DNA of 64,000 nt, taken from positions 27,796,512 to 27,860,511 of the forward strand of contig NC_054536.1 in assembly GCF_017654505.1 (NCBI RefSeq). The letters run 5' to 3'. A program made the translations under genes and the position numbers. The notes under the pieces were generated by a model. The model searched no databases. It saw nothing but the letters and a program-made list of their open reading frames with translations, and was not told the origin of the DNA. Source of the DNA: Polyodon spathula (lineage: Eukaryota; Chordata; Actinopteri; Acipenseriformes; Polyodontidae). Below, one piece after another: positions 49,435 to 62,215 of the stretch. Each line of letters opens with the position of its first letter. Position 1 is the first letter of the stretch.

Positions 49435-49504
<70 letters not shown>
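49435..49504. repeat. (TA)n microsatellite
   Basis: About 68 bp of TA. Confidence 0.96.
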
Positions 49505-49508
<4 letters not shown>

Positions 49509-50563
49509 ATAATAAAATCAAAATAACACAGGGGCGGAGGGGGAGACCCCGTTCTAAAAATAAACAAAATACATTTAAACAGCAGGGCTTTCCTATCGCC
49601 CTGCTACAGTCATCAACATGTAGCACTTCTGATAAGAGCTGGCAGTGCATTCCACAATCTGGGAGCACAGTGACTAAAAGCTCTCTCTCCCTTCCTTTTT
49701 GTGTACACTTGTGGGAGGCACAGAAGGCCTGCATTGGCTGATCTTAAATCATGAGAAGCTCTTTTATATAATCTGGTGCCATACCGTTTCTAATATAAAT
49801 GTGAATCATGCTTTGGAGAAAGGTCCATTAACAAAGTTATACAAATTGCAACCACTTTTAATCAGTGAGTTGGGGGTGGGGGGGGTGGGGGGCAGATTAA
49901 TTTTCTTTAAAGAGCCTACCAGCAATCTAAATGCAACCCATGCATCACCACCAAAGTGCCTCAATAAAACGGGCTGTACTTTATTCCTTATATTACCGCT
50001 ATTATTAGGCTTCCAAGCCAGAATGGCTGTGGAAGCCTATTGTTATAGTAAAGATTTTTTTTTTTTATTATTCCCAAAACTTCAAACTGCTCCTGCAGCA
50101 CACCCTGCTCTGGGTGTGTTCAGAGGAGTAACTGGAGAGTGAGAAAGTTAAAGATATAGAGGATCCGTGAAGGCTACTGCCCAGCCAGACCTATGTTTTG
50201 TGACCTCACTAAGGTCAAATGTAAAACTAGCGTATAACTCATTACAATGCACATAGGGTTATGGTTACTATATAACACATTTAGGAACCTAATGCAAAAA
50301 TTACCTTGATCATGACCTTTGACCACTCCTTAAGGTTAAATGTAAAACTAGCTTATAACTCATTACAATTTGTAGATATAGTTATGGTTACTATGGTGTT
50401 TAAAGTTATAAAGCATCGTGAGATAATGAACTAATGCAGTGTTCTGAATTGACACTGCTCCATAAAACTGATCTGTTGCTGACACTTGAGTTGCAATGCT
50501 ACAGCTTGCCAAAATATCCAGCTGGTACTGAGCTTGGAAGCTGTCAGAAGCTGGCAGTTCTAG
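49505..50563. repeat. Dispersed repeat, right part, with a short palindrome
   Basis: 49640-49700 (GCATTCCACAATCTGGGAGC, AGTGACTAAAAGCTCTCTCT) resembles the later part of the repeat begun at 48310. AGGCTTCCAAGCCAGAATGG at 50007 goes on to CTGTGGAAGCCT at 50038, a palindrome with a 9-bp outer stem and a GCCA/TGGC inner stem, of a kind I recall as common in fish. A tandem of two related segments lies at 50209-50270 and 50328-50400 (AAGGTCAAATGTAAAACTAG). No gene found. Confidence 0.45.
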
Positions 50564-50575
50564 TTATTATTATTA

Positions 50576-50613
<38 letters not shown>
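50564..50613. repeat. (ATT)n microsatellite
   Basis: About 16 ATT units with one slipped unit near 50580. Confidence 0.95.
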
Positions 50614-50615
<2 letters not shown>

Positions 50616-52411
50616 TCAAAACTTTTTAGATCTTAAATGATTCAGCATCAATATAATTTTATGCCCTCATCTTTCTCTGTGTATATAAAAGAAATTAATG
50701 GTTATTGTGGCAACTGAAAGCAAGCGGTTTTGTGGGATAGAGCATGATCTGGATACAATATGGTGCTCATAGGACAACTCTGCTTTCTCCTGACACATGC
50801 TTACGAATAAAAGTTGAGAAATGGTCTTGGTTTTATTTCCCAACAGATTTAGATCTGTGATGTGTGAATAAAAATATCAAAACAATCAAGATCCGGTTGA
50901 AACATATATTGGTGCAATACAGACATCACCGGGTACAGCAAAGAGTAATGTGTTTCTTGTAAACACTCCGGGGGGGGGGGCGCTGGATCTGTAACATTTT
51001 CAGCACACTGTAAAAACCTGAAATGACCTATTACTCCAGTATGGTTGCTAGTGGGGAAGTTGGACACAGCTCTGGCAGGGAATGCGAATGAGAGTCTGGC
51101 CTTTGAAGCAGACGCAGCTGTCGTGGCTCGTTCTTGAATGTAAAGCAATAGCTGCCCACATGGGCTTTCCTTATGAAGCAATATATTCAGATATATTCAG
51201 ATGTCAGTTTAACAACTGGGCTTCCTTCTATTCAATTCTTGTCAATAGCTCCTACAGAGATGCTCACCTTCTGATATCCATAATGTATGAAGTTAGCTTG
51301 TGCACCATATGTAGTATATCCAGTGGATAGGGGAAATCGGTATGGAAGATTTTCAAATTAAGAGATCAGGAAAATGTCAGGTACATTTAAATGAAAAATG
51401 CCATTGTTATAGGTACCAGTACATGATTATGTTGAAGCAGTCAAAGCACATACATCTATATAGACAAAATGGTGTTCCTTTACCTCTTAAACAATGTTCT
51501 GATTATTGGGACTCCAACTGCACTTGATGTCTACGGGTTGACATTTTACCCTTTTTAATGTACTGAAAGCACATTTTAGCCTACAGAGACACAGAAAATA
51601 TTTAGGGTGCCTGCTCCCAAAAAATACAGCATAACAAGGGAATCTTTTTCCCATGCGCATAAACTGTGGTTTCTCAGGCAGTCGGGCAGGCTTTGTACAG
51701 AGCCGGCCCCTCACTAAGAGAGTGGAACAGCTGATTGTCAGTGAGTACATTTCACAACAGGTGTGGGTCTAGCATTGCACCAAGAATCTGGCGCACCCTG
51801 ATGTCGCAAGTGCAACTTAATCCACACTTTTAAATCTGCAGGGGCCCATGTTGTGTTGCTTCCCCCAGTGTAGAAGATCTCAATGCCCTGGTAAGTGTTA
51901 AAACTTCAGCTGAAATGTGTGCATGGCCAGTAAGGGCTCAAAGCATTGCCTGACAAGAGAAATTGAGTTCTTCGCAGAACCCTGTGTTGCGGCTGTCATT
52001 GTAGCTGACCTCAGAGGGCTGTGTCTTACTATTGGGTGTCACTGGTGGAGGAGAACATTAGCAGATGTGGATTCTGTTTACTGGTATTACTGCTGTGCAT
52101 TCAGACCGGTAAAGGGTATAGATAACTCAATAAGGCAACAAGCATGTCTTTCAAAATATAACCAGACTTTGACTTAATGGAATCAAGCTTTTACTTATGC
52201 TCTGTAAGCATTAGGGCTGCATGGAATCTGTAAGCAGAGTCGATGTTCTGTACATTGTCTATATTCTGCAGTATTAGGGTCTTATTGGTCAGGCTCCTTA
52301 GTGTGAAAGAGAAACTATACATTTTTAACCTGGTTTTGTTAATGTTTGGTTGATTGATTAATCTACTGATTAAGGTACTGATCTATATTGATTGTTATTG
52401 TAATTGTGTAG

Positions 52412-52413
<2 letters not shown>
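50614..52413. other. Unassigned sequence
   Basis: No gene or mobile element recognised. The composition at about 51770-52140 is less AT-rich than its surroundings, but the frames carry no known domain and no credible exon boundaries. Confidence 0.4.
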
Positions 52414-52464
<51 letters not shown>

Positions 52465-52484
52465 ATATATATATATATATATAT

Positions 52485-52524
<40 letters not shown>

Positions 52525-52533
52525 TAGATAGAT
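52414..52533. repeat. Interrupted (TA)n with a (TAGA) end
   Basis: TA runs broken by TGATATA (52461) and TTCTATA (52487), ending in TAGATAGATAGA. Confidence 0.95.
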
Positions 52534-53139
52534 TGTGTTTTGTATAAGACCTGCATTAAACTGGATAGGCCTGATAATTCTGGTAGTTGTTTCTAAAGTT
52601 AATATGCAATAGGAACATAATGACATTTATGCATGTATGTAGGTATGTATTGAAATAGTTTGTTTGGTTCTTATCGAGTCTTTAATAAATTTGGAAGTTA
52701 CATAACTGTCCACGTTCACATGTGCATGTTAGGGGTTTAGTTAGGGGCTTCATAAGTGTGTCATTACTTTATTTTCAAGTGGGGAAAAAAAAAAAAAAAA
52801 AGTAGTGGGCATTAGACTCCTGCATTGGGTCGGCTACAGGACCTGCGGGTGACCCACAAAAGCTGGCTCCTTTGCAAGGAGCGTATATCGGGCTTATGTC
52901 TCTGTGTATGATTATGTCACCTACTAGCCCTGCTGCTGCCTTCCCCTGTGCACGCTACACTCTCCCCTGCCAGCCTCAAGTCCACCCCAGACTTGCTCAC
53001 CTGAGTGCCGGGGTACCTGCACCCCACTCTGACACCACAGTAGCGAACTCAGTTAACTCTGGCAGGAGCATCACACAGGGCGAGGCGAGGCAATGCACAC
53101 ACAAGCACAGGGCGGGCTCATTATCAACAGCACATAGAT

Positions 53140-53140
<1 letters not shown>
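52534..53140. other. Unassigned sequence, GC-rich patch at the end
   Basis: Poly-A at 52785-52801, then a GC-rich stretch at 52810-53130. It includes GGGTCGGCTACAGGACCTGC and CGGGTGACCC, which are partly palindromic. Its open frame runs into the (TA)n array and looks spurious. The patch could be the end of an old DNA transposon; this is unproven. Confidence 0.35.

Positions 53141-53227
<87 letters not shown>
53141..53227. repeat. (TA)n microsatellite
   Basis: About 86 bp of TA. Confidence 0.96.
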
Positions 53228-53230
<3 letters not shown>

Positions 53231-56200
53231 ACTGACTGTCATATTTAAGGCTTCTGAACAAGATCTAATTAGATTTTTTGTTGTTTGTTTTTTTAGGTAC
53301 TTCACATTCTGGATTGCATACTATAAAGGAGACATGTAGACAGAGGTGAGGCTCTTTTTCTTGTGTTGTCTTCTGTTTGGCTTCGTTAAATCAGTTGGGA
53401 TGTGAAAACAAAAATATTCTTTGCAGAATATATTGCTTCATAGCTGGCTATTTCTGTTAACTGATCAATATAATATTATCTAATTACTGCCTAGATTAAA
53501 AGAAAATGAAACAACTGATTCTGTTATAATCAAACTGTTGCATTGAAAATATTAATGTTAAAAAGTCAATTACGTCGCAATGCATGTAAATATTCTGCAC
53601 AGTAATTAATGTAGGCAGACCTATAATGAACACCTCCAGATATTAATATAATTGGTATTGTTTTTTATTCCAATTGTTTTACTGGTAATATGAAAATTGC
53701 TGTGCGCACAAGCTTTTCTGGTTAAGATTGTGTTGCTTTAGGACACATAAGGGTAAGTGTTGTGAGTACTTTTTAAAAGCCCTTTTTAGAATCTCAGAGA
53801 AGATGCATTTAATCAATTTATCAAAAAAGCAAGCCTTTGCAAATCAGGAATGTCAGTTCTATGGTTCATTTGGTTAACAGTTGTAAGTACATTCTTAGTA
53901 GAAGCTGATTAAAAAAATAGCTTGAGAGCATGTGACCTTGGGGCATACAACAGTGAAGAACTAATACAAAAGTCAAATTAATGGTATTGTTAAAAAAATT
54001 GGGGTGATTTGATATTGAACAATGTCATCAAAATGTGATTGAGACACTTGATGTTCTGTACAGTTTCCCAAGAGCCTTCTGTACAAACAGAATTTGAACA
54101 GTAACACAGGGCAGATGGTATTTCTGATTGATTCAATAAAGGGAAAAAGAATTGCTAAAATGAAAATAAGCAACATCCTGTAACACAAGGCAACTGTTGG
54201 TAGTCCTTTATGGTGATCTGTCATCTCTATAACCGCTGGGTGACAAGTATTAAAATGGTTGGTTTGACAGTGATGTTATAGTGAAGGTAAATCAAAATGG
54301 TTGTGCCTTTTGATCATTTTCTTAATGTGAAAAACAAAAAGCATCCTGCAGTAGAAAATACTGGACACACACCACGTATGAAGCAAAAAAAACTAATCTG
54401 CCTTTTTTCTTTTTTTTTTTTTTTTTATTTTTTGCATGCTGTCTGTTCTCTTCGCTTTCTATCAGACTTAGTTTTACCTTGACGGTTGACCTTGGGAGGT
54501 CCAGTAAGCAGAGTTGATGTAGAAAGGCATTGTTTATCTGTAGCTATTAATTGGTTGAAGCCTCTGGAACCTCCATTCCTGCTTCTTTGTAATTTTGAAA
54601 GCAATTTTTATGTAAGAAAATCTAAAGCCAGCGATCCTTAGAAAGCCTAACCTAAAATAGAAACCCAAATGATTCAGTGTGCTGCTCTGAAATGCACTGC
54701 AGCTGACATTGTGCCACATACTTTTATATTTTTAATAACCTCAGGATAACATGTCTTGTGTAAAGTCTTAAAATAAATCTTGATAAAAAAAAGTCTTAGA
54801 CTATTTAGTCAAAGACTAAATAAGCTGTGTGTCTTAAATGTGTAGTGGAGGTGAAGAAGAAAGGGTCAAGGCAGAGTGGTATTTTCAAGTTTGAGGACAC
54901 AGCCATTGACTCAATTTAAGACATGTTGTGGCAGGTAGCTAAGATATTATTGGCTGTAGGTCTAAAGCAAGTGTCTGGATAATGATTTTTATTTGTGATG
55001 CAAAGTTGTGATGCACAGATTTTTATTTGATGCAAAGTGCCTTTGCAATTGTTTGGTTTGTAAAAACAGTGTACAGTGTAATGTGTGCAGGGTGTATTTT
55101 ATGAAAATTCTAAATGTTAATTATGCGTGAGGTGCAACCTGTACCCCAGATATTTCACACAAAAAAAGGATGGTGTCTCCAAAAAAGTAATTTATATAGT
55201 TCAACTGTTACTACATGCATCATGCAAACTAATGCTTTTCAGGCAGACATGCCTCACATAGACATTAAAAGCTAATAGAAAGTACTCAGAAAGATGTGTG
55301 TTTGAAGAGTGTTTGTCTAATATGTAGGGATGGTGGCAACATATATTATCACAGATTTGGCTGGTGGAACGTTGAACTGCCCACTCTCCCCTTTGTAGAA
55401 TGGAAAGCATTTCCTCGATACATTTAATTGTATTGTTTCAGTACTGTTTCTGCACAGCTGTACGCACAAGGTTATTGGAGATATACTTGTCTGTATATCT
55501 TTAAGTGTGACTGTATTAAGGGAAACTTGGGCTACCCTGTAAACAGCTGAGGACCATGACTTTTGTTTATTTAGTTGGTAAACAAGAAAATGTGCATCTC
55601 CTTTATAATTCTCTTGTTCATAGTATTGCTGCATTTATGCAGCACCAAGCTTACATTTAATGTTATCTTCCACTGTTCAACAGTTTTCTTCAATGATCTG
55701 GGTGAGTACATAGAGGTAGCAGTCTTCAGAAAAGTACTCTGTTATTTTTATTTTTATTATGTTTGCAATCCTTAGTTAATTTGCTTTTTGCTTTTCACAC
55801 GTCATTTAGGTTTTATAAGCAGACTTGAAAAAAAAAAGAGGCCAGGGTTGGACATTAAGATATTAGACTTATTAGATTTGGTGTTCGTTTTAAAATTCAC
55901 GTGTTGAGCCCTAGCGAGAAAAATAAATGCATTCTAGTTTCCGAGGAAACAGTTGTCCTGTTTGGTATAAGTGATAATGGATTAAAATTCTTTGACTAAT
56001 ACTTCTAAATGTTTTGTGGGGAATTGATTTTTCCAGCTGCTTGCCTATGGCTTGTATTGCCTCAATGCACCTGTCAAAACTGCAGATATGTAGTTGTTTT
56101 TTTTTTTTGTTCTTTTTTTTAAATTTGAGTATAAAAATATATACTAAACATAGCAACTTCATTCACTGCAGGGGAATTGATGAAAAAAGACTTTGGGTGA

Positions 56201-56340
56201 ATTGTGTGAAGTCAGTTTGATAAAGAGCTGGATGTTTCACATACATTATAAAATGTCAGGCCTTCCTTTGTTCAAGAATTCTCCAAGGAGAAACATTGGT
56301 TTGACATATAAACCCGAGAATGACCTCAATAGACTTGGCC
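53228..56340. other. Unassigned AT-rich sequence
   Basis: No gene, RNA gene or mobile element recognised over about 3.1 kb. Poly-T near 54411-54426 and 56098-56120. Confidence 0.4.
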
Positions 56341-56666
56341 TATCTGAGTAAGATAAGCTAAATGTAAAGTTACCAACCATTCTGATTTTTTCGAGACAGT
56401 CCCCATTTTAATGAGCACATCCTGGTGTCCCCACAGGTTTAGTAAAATCTTAGTTTTGTCCCACTTTTGGATAGTGGTCCCATTTTTCATGAACATCTGT
56501 GATTGGCCATAGGCTCAATGGTAATAAGACACCACCATGATGGACTGAGGTAAATCCTAAAGCGGAACCAAGCTGTTGTGACTGGGAGGCTCAGTTATTT
56601 CACATACCCACTGCTGCTTAATTACTTGTCACCATTTTTATAGAAAGAACACCCAAAAATGTACCT
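56341..56666 (+). other. Probable 5' flank of the hAT element
   Basis: It resembles the non-coding leader of hAT elements of this group (TACCAACCATTCTGATTTTT, TCCTGGTGTCCCC). The 5' terminal repeat and an 8-bp target duplication were not located. Confidence 0.4.
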
Positions 56667-59240
56667 ATGGGGAAAAGGAAGTCAAGTTTTAATGATGACT
56701 TGCAAAAAGAATACCCCTTTCTTGAAAAAAAAGTCAAAGATGGAAGTATTTTGCAAGCAGTGCCACTTGAAATTTTCAGTTGCCCATGGAGAAAAACAGA
56801 CATAAGTAAAAACAAAAACATCTAAGCATCAAAAGGCACTAATAGCACAGAGAGCTAGCCTTTCACTAAATACATTTAAAAGCCATCAGGCAAGTGACAA
56901 TGACCTTATCTTGGCAGCAAAGGAGAGCTCTTGGGCCTATCATTGTGTTGTTCACTCGCAAAGTTTCAAGTCGATGAATTGCACCACAAAGTTTGTTAAG
57001 AAAATGTTTGATCCTAAGTTTAGTTCAGCCCTTACTAAAACCAAAGTGATTGTTACTAACGTACTGGCTCCATTTTGTCAGAAAGAAACCAGAGCTAAGT
57101 TGGAAGAGACAACATTTCTGAATGCTGCCATGGACACATCTAACCACAAGCACATTAAAATGGTTCCAGTTGTTGTGCGATACTTCAGTCCTGTCAATGG
57201 CATTCAAACTAAATTACTGGAGTTTGATGATCTGCCAGGGGAAAAAGCAGAAACACTTGTGGATTTCCTTGTTACAACACTAAAGAAGGAAAACATTGAC
57301 AGCAAGTGCATAGCCTTCTGTGTTGAAAACACTAACGCAAACTTTGGGGGGCAGCTCGAGAAGTGGCAGAGGCTGAGGAAGATGAACGGCACTGCAGGAC
57401 CTTATTTTGGGCCCCCCTCCCGAAACGTTAATTTAACCCTTATTTATAAACATCAATCATATAAATCAAGTGTTCAATATCGAACTATATTTAATTATCA
57501 GAATGTTAGCATGTATGAAACAGTACATAATAAGAATATTTTCTACTCACCATTTTTTAATCATAAACGAACAGGTTTAATCACCAATCCTGCTAGGATT
57601 CCCAATTTTGCTATCACAGAAATTATTACTGAATTCACAATTCTGCACATTTGCAGAAATTATCTCATCTAGGAAACTGTTTTTTATTATTATTATTTTT
57701 AAATCAGAAATACAGACATGCTGATTTGCTGTAGTTTATTTTGGTGCTCGCAGCAGCACCCAGCAGCTTCCGTCTAATCTACAGGATCAATCGCGCACAC
57801 AGAATATAACTGCAAATGTCTGTGCTGAATAGTACCACAAAACCTTGTACCAGCCTACAGGGGAAAAAAATTAGGATAATTAAGACAATAATGATACCTA
57901 TTGAAATGAGGGAGGATACAATCTGAATTACTGGCACTGTACACTGGCAGCTACAGTGATACAAATGTGTAACATCTGCAAATATAAATGCGAAGAATAT
58001 TATCATTGTTCCAAAAAAAAAAAATATGATATTAATATTAAAACTTTCGAACCCCTCCGGGTCCCTCTGAGTGCGTGGGATCGAGTGCAGCTGCACCTGT
58101 TGCACCTAGTATTGCTCTGCCACTGAGCTTGAGCTGGAAAAAGCAATGTTTGGTACAAGATGAAAGCTATCACAGGACAAGAGTTTCATGGCATTGGTTG
58201 TACTGCTAACAATGCTTTGCAAACAGCTGCTGACTTGTTGCCCATTGATGTGGAAATTAGTTGTGAAAATATACAAATTCTTTTACATATACACTGTCCG
58301 AGTGCAAGAATTGAAGGGGTTTTGCAAGTTCACTGAAGTTTGCTATAAGAATGTCCTGGGACATAACAGCACGTGTTGGCTGTTGCTGCTTCAAGATGTT
58401 GAACGCATCCTGTAAATTTACGAGGGTCTTAAAGGAGTCCTATAACCCTGCAAAAGTTCTTTGAAGAGCCAGCTTTTGAGATTTGGCTGTGGTTTCTGCA
58501 TGGTCAGCTGGCACTCTAACTCAGTTATGAAGAGATTGGAACAAAACAACTGTACAGGTTGAAGCAGCCGACCAGTTGCAAAGTCTTAGAAACAAACTAC
58601 AAGAACGAAGACGAAAGCACTTCATCAGGCTCAAGGCAATGGGAATGTTGAAGATGTTATCTGATGAAGCTGTTGTGGACACCACAGCATTCCTCAATCA
58701 CATGGATGTATTTCATGACACATGTGTGAAGTATTTGGAGAAATGAGACTCACTGAAGGTGTATGGAACATTTTCCTGGGTCCTTTTGCAGCAAACCCTG
58801 GACTGGGAATCTGGGGTAGTGCTTCCCCCTTGTCATTTTGCAAACAAAACTGTTTTGATGACAATGCTTTATTTGATTAAATATTGTGTGTTAAGTCCTA
58901 TGCTAATTCTCATAGAGTCTGACAAAGGACAAAGCAAATCTCATATAAAAACATTTTACTTGTGGTTGAGTTTGCATTATGCCTACCTGGTACCATTGCC
59001 CCAGTAGAGCAGGTCTTCTCTCTTGCCAGCAATCTGTGGACAGAAGAGAAGAAAAATATCAATCTGTCGACCCTTAAATTGATGTTAATGCTTAAAGTGA
59101 ATTTCAGTGGCTTGTGTTTTACGACAAACTGCTGAAGAACAAGGATTTGTTTATGAAAATACATTCCTGTGAAAAATATCCCTTCAAAGGAACTTCCTCT
59201 ACTGCAACTGAAGAGCAAACGGTACTGTCCTCATCTCAGT
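56667..59240 (+). pseudogene. hAT-type transposase pseudogene (BED finger, DUF4371-like core, dimerisation end)
   Basis: The start at 56667 gives MGKRKSSFNDDLQKEYPFLE. After a frameshift, CKQCHLKFSVAHGEK is the BED-like zinc finger. The open block 56911-57350 holds AAKESSWAYHCVVHSQSFKS, DTSNHKHIKMVPVVVRYF and FCVENTNANFGG, the DxSN and D-x-N-FGG motifs of the RNase H-like core. An inverted-end element of 785 bp interrupts it at 57352. From 58140, NALQTAADLLPIDVE, YTVRVQELKGFC, PAPVEQVFSLASNLWTEEKK-like VEQVFSLASNLWTEEKK and LMLMLKVN complete the hAT dimerisation region at about 59090. Numerous stops and frameshifts are present. A normal protein would bind subterminal repeats and cut and paste the element. 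Confidence 0.88.
57352..58136. mobile_element. Non-autonomous inverted-end DNA element inside the hAT gene
   Basis: The left end CAGCTCGAGAAGTGGCAGAG and the right end, whose reverse complement is CAGCTCAAGCTCAGTGGCAGAG, form a terminal inverted repeat of about 20 bp with a small indel. The insertion splits the N-x-N-FGG motif region of the hAT transposase. The 785-bp interior has an AT-rich centre and no transposase motif. A target duplication could not be fixed, because G runs at the left edge obscure it. Confidence 0.65.
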
Positions 59241-60044
59241 AACTGGACTGATGCTCAGTTTCGCTGTGTAACATCACTTTTATATGGACAGATTTCTTTC
59301 GGACACTGTTTAGCAAACAAAAAAAAAAAAAGAAACACAAACCACAACCTTTTATAGTTGCCGCAACTTTTAATGTGACTACAATGTTTCTATAATTTAT
59401 ATGAAATTTTGTTGTAAAATAACGCTGAAAAATAAACTGAAACAGAAAAGTAAATGTCACGCTCAATGTCTTTTGCTGTGGTTAGCAACAGGAAAGAAGA
59501 CTGTGGGCCGTGATGCAAGCACTCTACTTACTTACTTACTGTTAAATTTTATTGCTGTTTTGCAAGTTTGTGAGTGAGCTTTTACTGCTATGCAAGTACT
59601 GTGTGTTATGCATCATTATTGTTAGCTGTAATTCTTCACTTGTAATGAAACGGCATACAATGATTTATTTCAAGTAATGAAATAGAGGGAGTCTTAAGAT
59701 CTTATGTTGTGGTTATCTATTTCTTTATTTTTTTGTTATTGTTGTTTCTGAACAAATATCCATCTTGAAAGCAAGTATATATACATGCAAACTGTTTATA
59801 CTTATAACTGCGCTGAAACTGCAACTTTAATACACAGTAGCCACAACTTCTTGATAAATAAATCATGATTTTTTATTTATATATGGGGTTAATAAAAAGA
59901 ATAACGCTTCACTCCTGCCCCCTGCGTACATGCCCCGAGTTTAGGCTTCATATAGTTGGCAGCTTTAACCTAAATGATCAGCTGGCCTGCCCTAAAATTG
60001 ATGATTAAGCTAAGCTTCCACATAATAATAATAATGTATAAAGG
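59241..60044. other. Unassigned AT-rich sequence
   Basis: May include the hAT 3' end near 59240-59470. No gene recognised. A CTTACTTACTTACT micro-repeat lies at about 59525. Confidence 0.4.
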
Positions 60045-61440
60045 TAATTGGGCAGTTAAAAAAAGAGAACCCACAAAGAAAGTATTTTGAAACTAGTTCC
60101 TGGCATCTTTCCAGAGGTATTTTGCCCGTTCTTCAACACATACAGCTTTGACTTCTGCAATTGACTTTGGTTTATTTTTTGCGACAGCAGCCTTCAAGTC
60201 AATACACAATATCTCGATGGGATTCAAGTCTAGGGATTGAAATGGCCAATCTATAACTAATCTTTTTTTCCAGAAATTTCTTTGTAGACTTTGGAGTATG
60301 CTTAGGGTCAATTGTCCTGCTGGAATACAAACTTCTGTCCAATAAGCCTTCTAGCACTGGGTAACAAATGAGACTGCAACATTTCTTGATATTTTGCAGC
60401 ATTCCTTGGTCCTTCTGCAATACAAAGGTTGCCAGTGCCTAAGGAAGGAAAACAAGCCCATACCATCACACAACCTCCGCCATGTTTAACACTGGGCATG
60501 ATGCACTTTTCTTTAAATTCTTCTCTTTTCTTCCAAACATTGTTGCTTTCTTGGTGAAAAAAGTTATATTTTGGATTCATCTGACCACAAAATTTGGTTG
60601 AAGAAATCATCAGGCTTAATTACATAAGAAAGTTTACAAATGGGAGGAGGCCATATGACCCATCTTGCTCATTTGGTTGTTAGTAGCTTTTTAATCCCAG
60701 AATCTCATCAAGCAGCTTCTTGAAGGATCCCAGGGTGTCAGCTTCAACAACATTACTGGGGAGTCGGTTCCAGACTCTCACAATTCTCTGTGTAAAGAAG
60801 TACCTCCTATTTTCTGTTCTGAATGCCCTTTTATCTAATCTCCATTTGTGACCCCTGGTCCTTGTTTTTTTTTTTCAGGTCGAAAAAGTCCCTTCGGTCG
60901 ACATTGCCAATACCTTGACTTCTTCAAGTATTCAATGGAAAACACCAATAGCTTTCTTTTGTGACTGTTTTTAACAAAGGTTTGCATCTTGGTTTTCACC
61001 CATGGACATTGATGTTAAGGTATTATTGAATTGTTTGCTCGTGAATTTCTTGACCATATTCTTCAGATCTTTTGCAGTAATCAGGATTTTGCTGGGCTGC
61101 TCAAACAATTCTTCCAGATTTTGCAGAAATATTTCCTGGTCTTTCACACCTGGAGCTAGTTGCAGTAGTTCCTGTTCTGCTGTGTTTGGCAATAATAGCC
61201 CACACAGTGCTTTTTCGATAAACTTTTCCGCTATTTTTTCTGGTAGTTTCTCCTTTTTTGTTTTGCTTTTTCTTATCACAAATTTTCAATTTATTTTTCA
61301 GCACTTGATGATTAAGTATATTTATTCTATAATTATCATCAGGTGTTGGTTTTCAATCATGGGAATTGTCAATAATTAGCAACAAATATGTTTCATACGA
61401 AATATGTTGATTGCCTAGATACTTTTGCCAAAGTATGAAA
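60045..61440 (-). pseudogene. Tc1-like transposon (family B, copy 2) split by a CR1 tail
   Basis: Sister of the element at 27520-29430. On the minus strand the N-terminus lies at about 61279-60971 (KEKLPEKIAEKFIEKALCGL, LITAKDLKNMVKKFTSKQFN), the paired-like DNA-binding region. After the CR1 insertion, 60610 to 60308 holds GQMNPKYNFFHQES, where the first catalytic Asp position (W-DES) is changed. KHGGGCVMVWACF, NLCIAEGPRNAAKYQ and FVFQQDN follow. A frameshift leads to DLNPIEILCIDLKAAVAK with the Glu. The right end CTTTGGCAAAAGTATCTAGG (reverse complement of about 61415-61436) is the terminal repeat. Confidence 0.88.
60622..60906 (-). mobile_element. CR1-type LINE 3' fragment inside Tc1
   Basis: The reverse complement matches the last 290 bp or so of CR1 copy 1 (about 21125-21410). 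It spans GACCAGGGGTCACAAATGGA, CACTTCTTTACACAGAGAAT, the Val-Trp-Asn-x-Leu-Pro region, the stop, and GGCCATTTGG-like tail sequence ending ACATAAGAAAG on the plus strand. The empty site is visible in the sister Tc1 at about 28952 (CAGGCTTCTTCAAG). CTT(C) words at both edges suggest a short target duplication. Confidence 0.9.
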
Positions 61441-61479
61441 TTAGTTTTTTCATGTTATTATTTAATTTATACATATTAA

Positions 61480-62215
61480 GTAATAATTAGTTGTTATACA
61501 GCTGAATCTCTGAATAGGCCATGATATATAGATAACATCAGTGTCATGCTCATCAAACCATTGGGCGACCACACGTGCCCTGTGGATGGGGGACTTGTCA
61601 ACCTGGACCCCCCACCCACACCCCGCAGGAAAGAAATGCTGCAACATGGGGTGAAGATGATCACTCAGTATCAACTTATCTACTGATTAGCATTGACCTT
61701 GCCTTCTAAGGGAATGAGTGCACCCAAACCATGCCAGGAAAATGCGCCACACGTGCACTCATCCATTTGTTGAGAACATGGTGAAGGATGATTCATCATA
61801 TCACATTTCTCCACTGCTCAGTAGTCCATTGCCTGTGCTCTTTGCACCACTGGACTCGCAAACATGCATTGCCAGGTGTGATGAGCGGTTTGTGCACTGC
61901 AACCCGACTATGGTATCCCGCTCTGAGGAGTTCTCTGTGGATCGTTTTTTATGAAACTGGCTCCTCCCTCCCAGGTTGAAATTTGCAGTCAATTGATCTG
62001 CAGTTGCTCGTCTGTTTTGCCTTGCACTTCGAATTAATGCACGAATATCACGATCCTGAAGTATATGCTTCTGTCCACTGTTGCCCTTTGCTGATGATGT
62101 CTTTCCCTCAGAGTTCTGTGCCGACATCATCTTAGACACCATTCCTCGTGAAACATCAGCAAGTTGAGCTGTCTTGGTCAATGAAGCTCCTGCTAAACTC
62201 GCCTCAACAACCATC
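61480..62215 (-). pseudogene. Tc1-like transposon (family D) transposase pseudogene
   Basis: On the minus strand the N-terminal helix-turn-helix reads EASLAGASLTKTAQLADVSR and GMVSKMMSA. It is followed by DRDIRALIRSARQNRRATAD and QLTANFNLG, the second DNA-binding subdomain. After a large central loss the far end gives PIHRARVVAQWFDEHDTDVI and ISWPIQ, the segment before the third catalytic position. The first and second Asp motifs are missing. The family differs from the other Tc1 copies in the window. Confidence 0.82.

Noticed and set aside
49699..50142. 147-codon plus-strand frame
   Set aside because: It lies across dispersed repeat sequence, a G-rich run and a poly-T run, and shows no protein-family motif.
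52872..53231. GC-rich open frame rich in Pro, Ala and Ser
   Set aside because: Looked at as a possible exon, but it ends in the TA microsatellite, shows no domain and lacks convincing splice sites.
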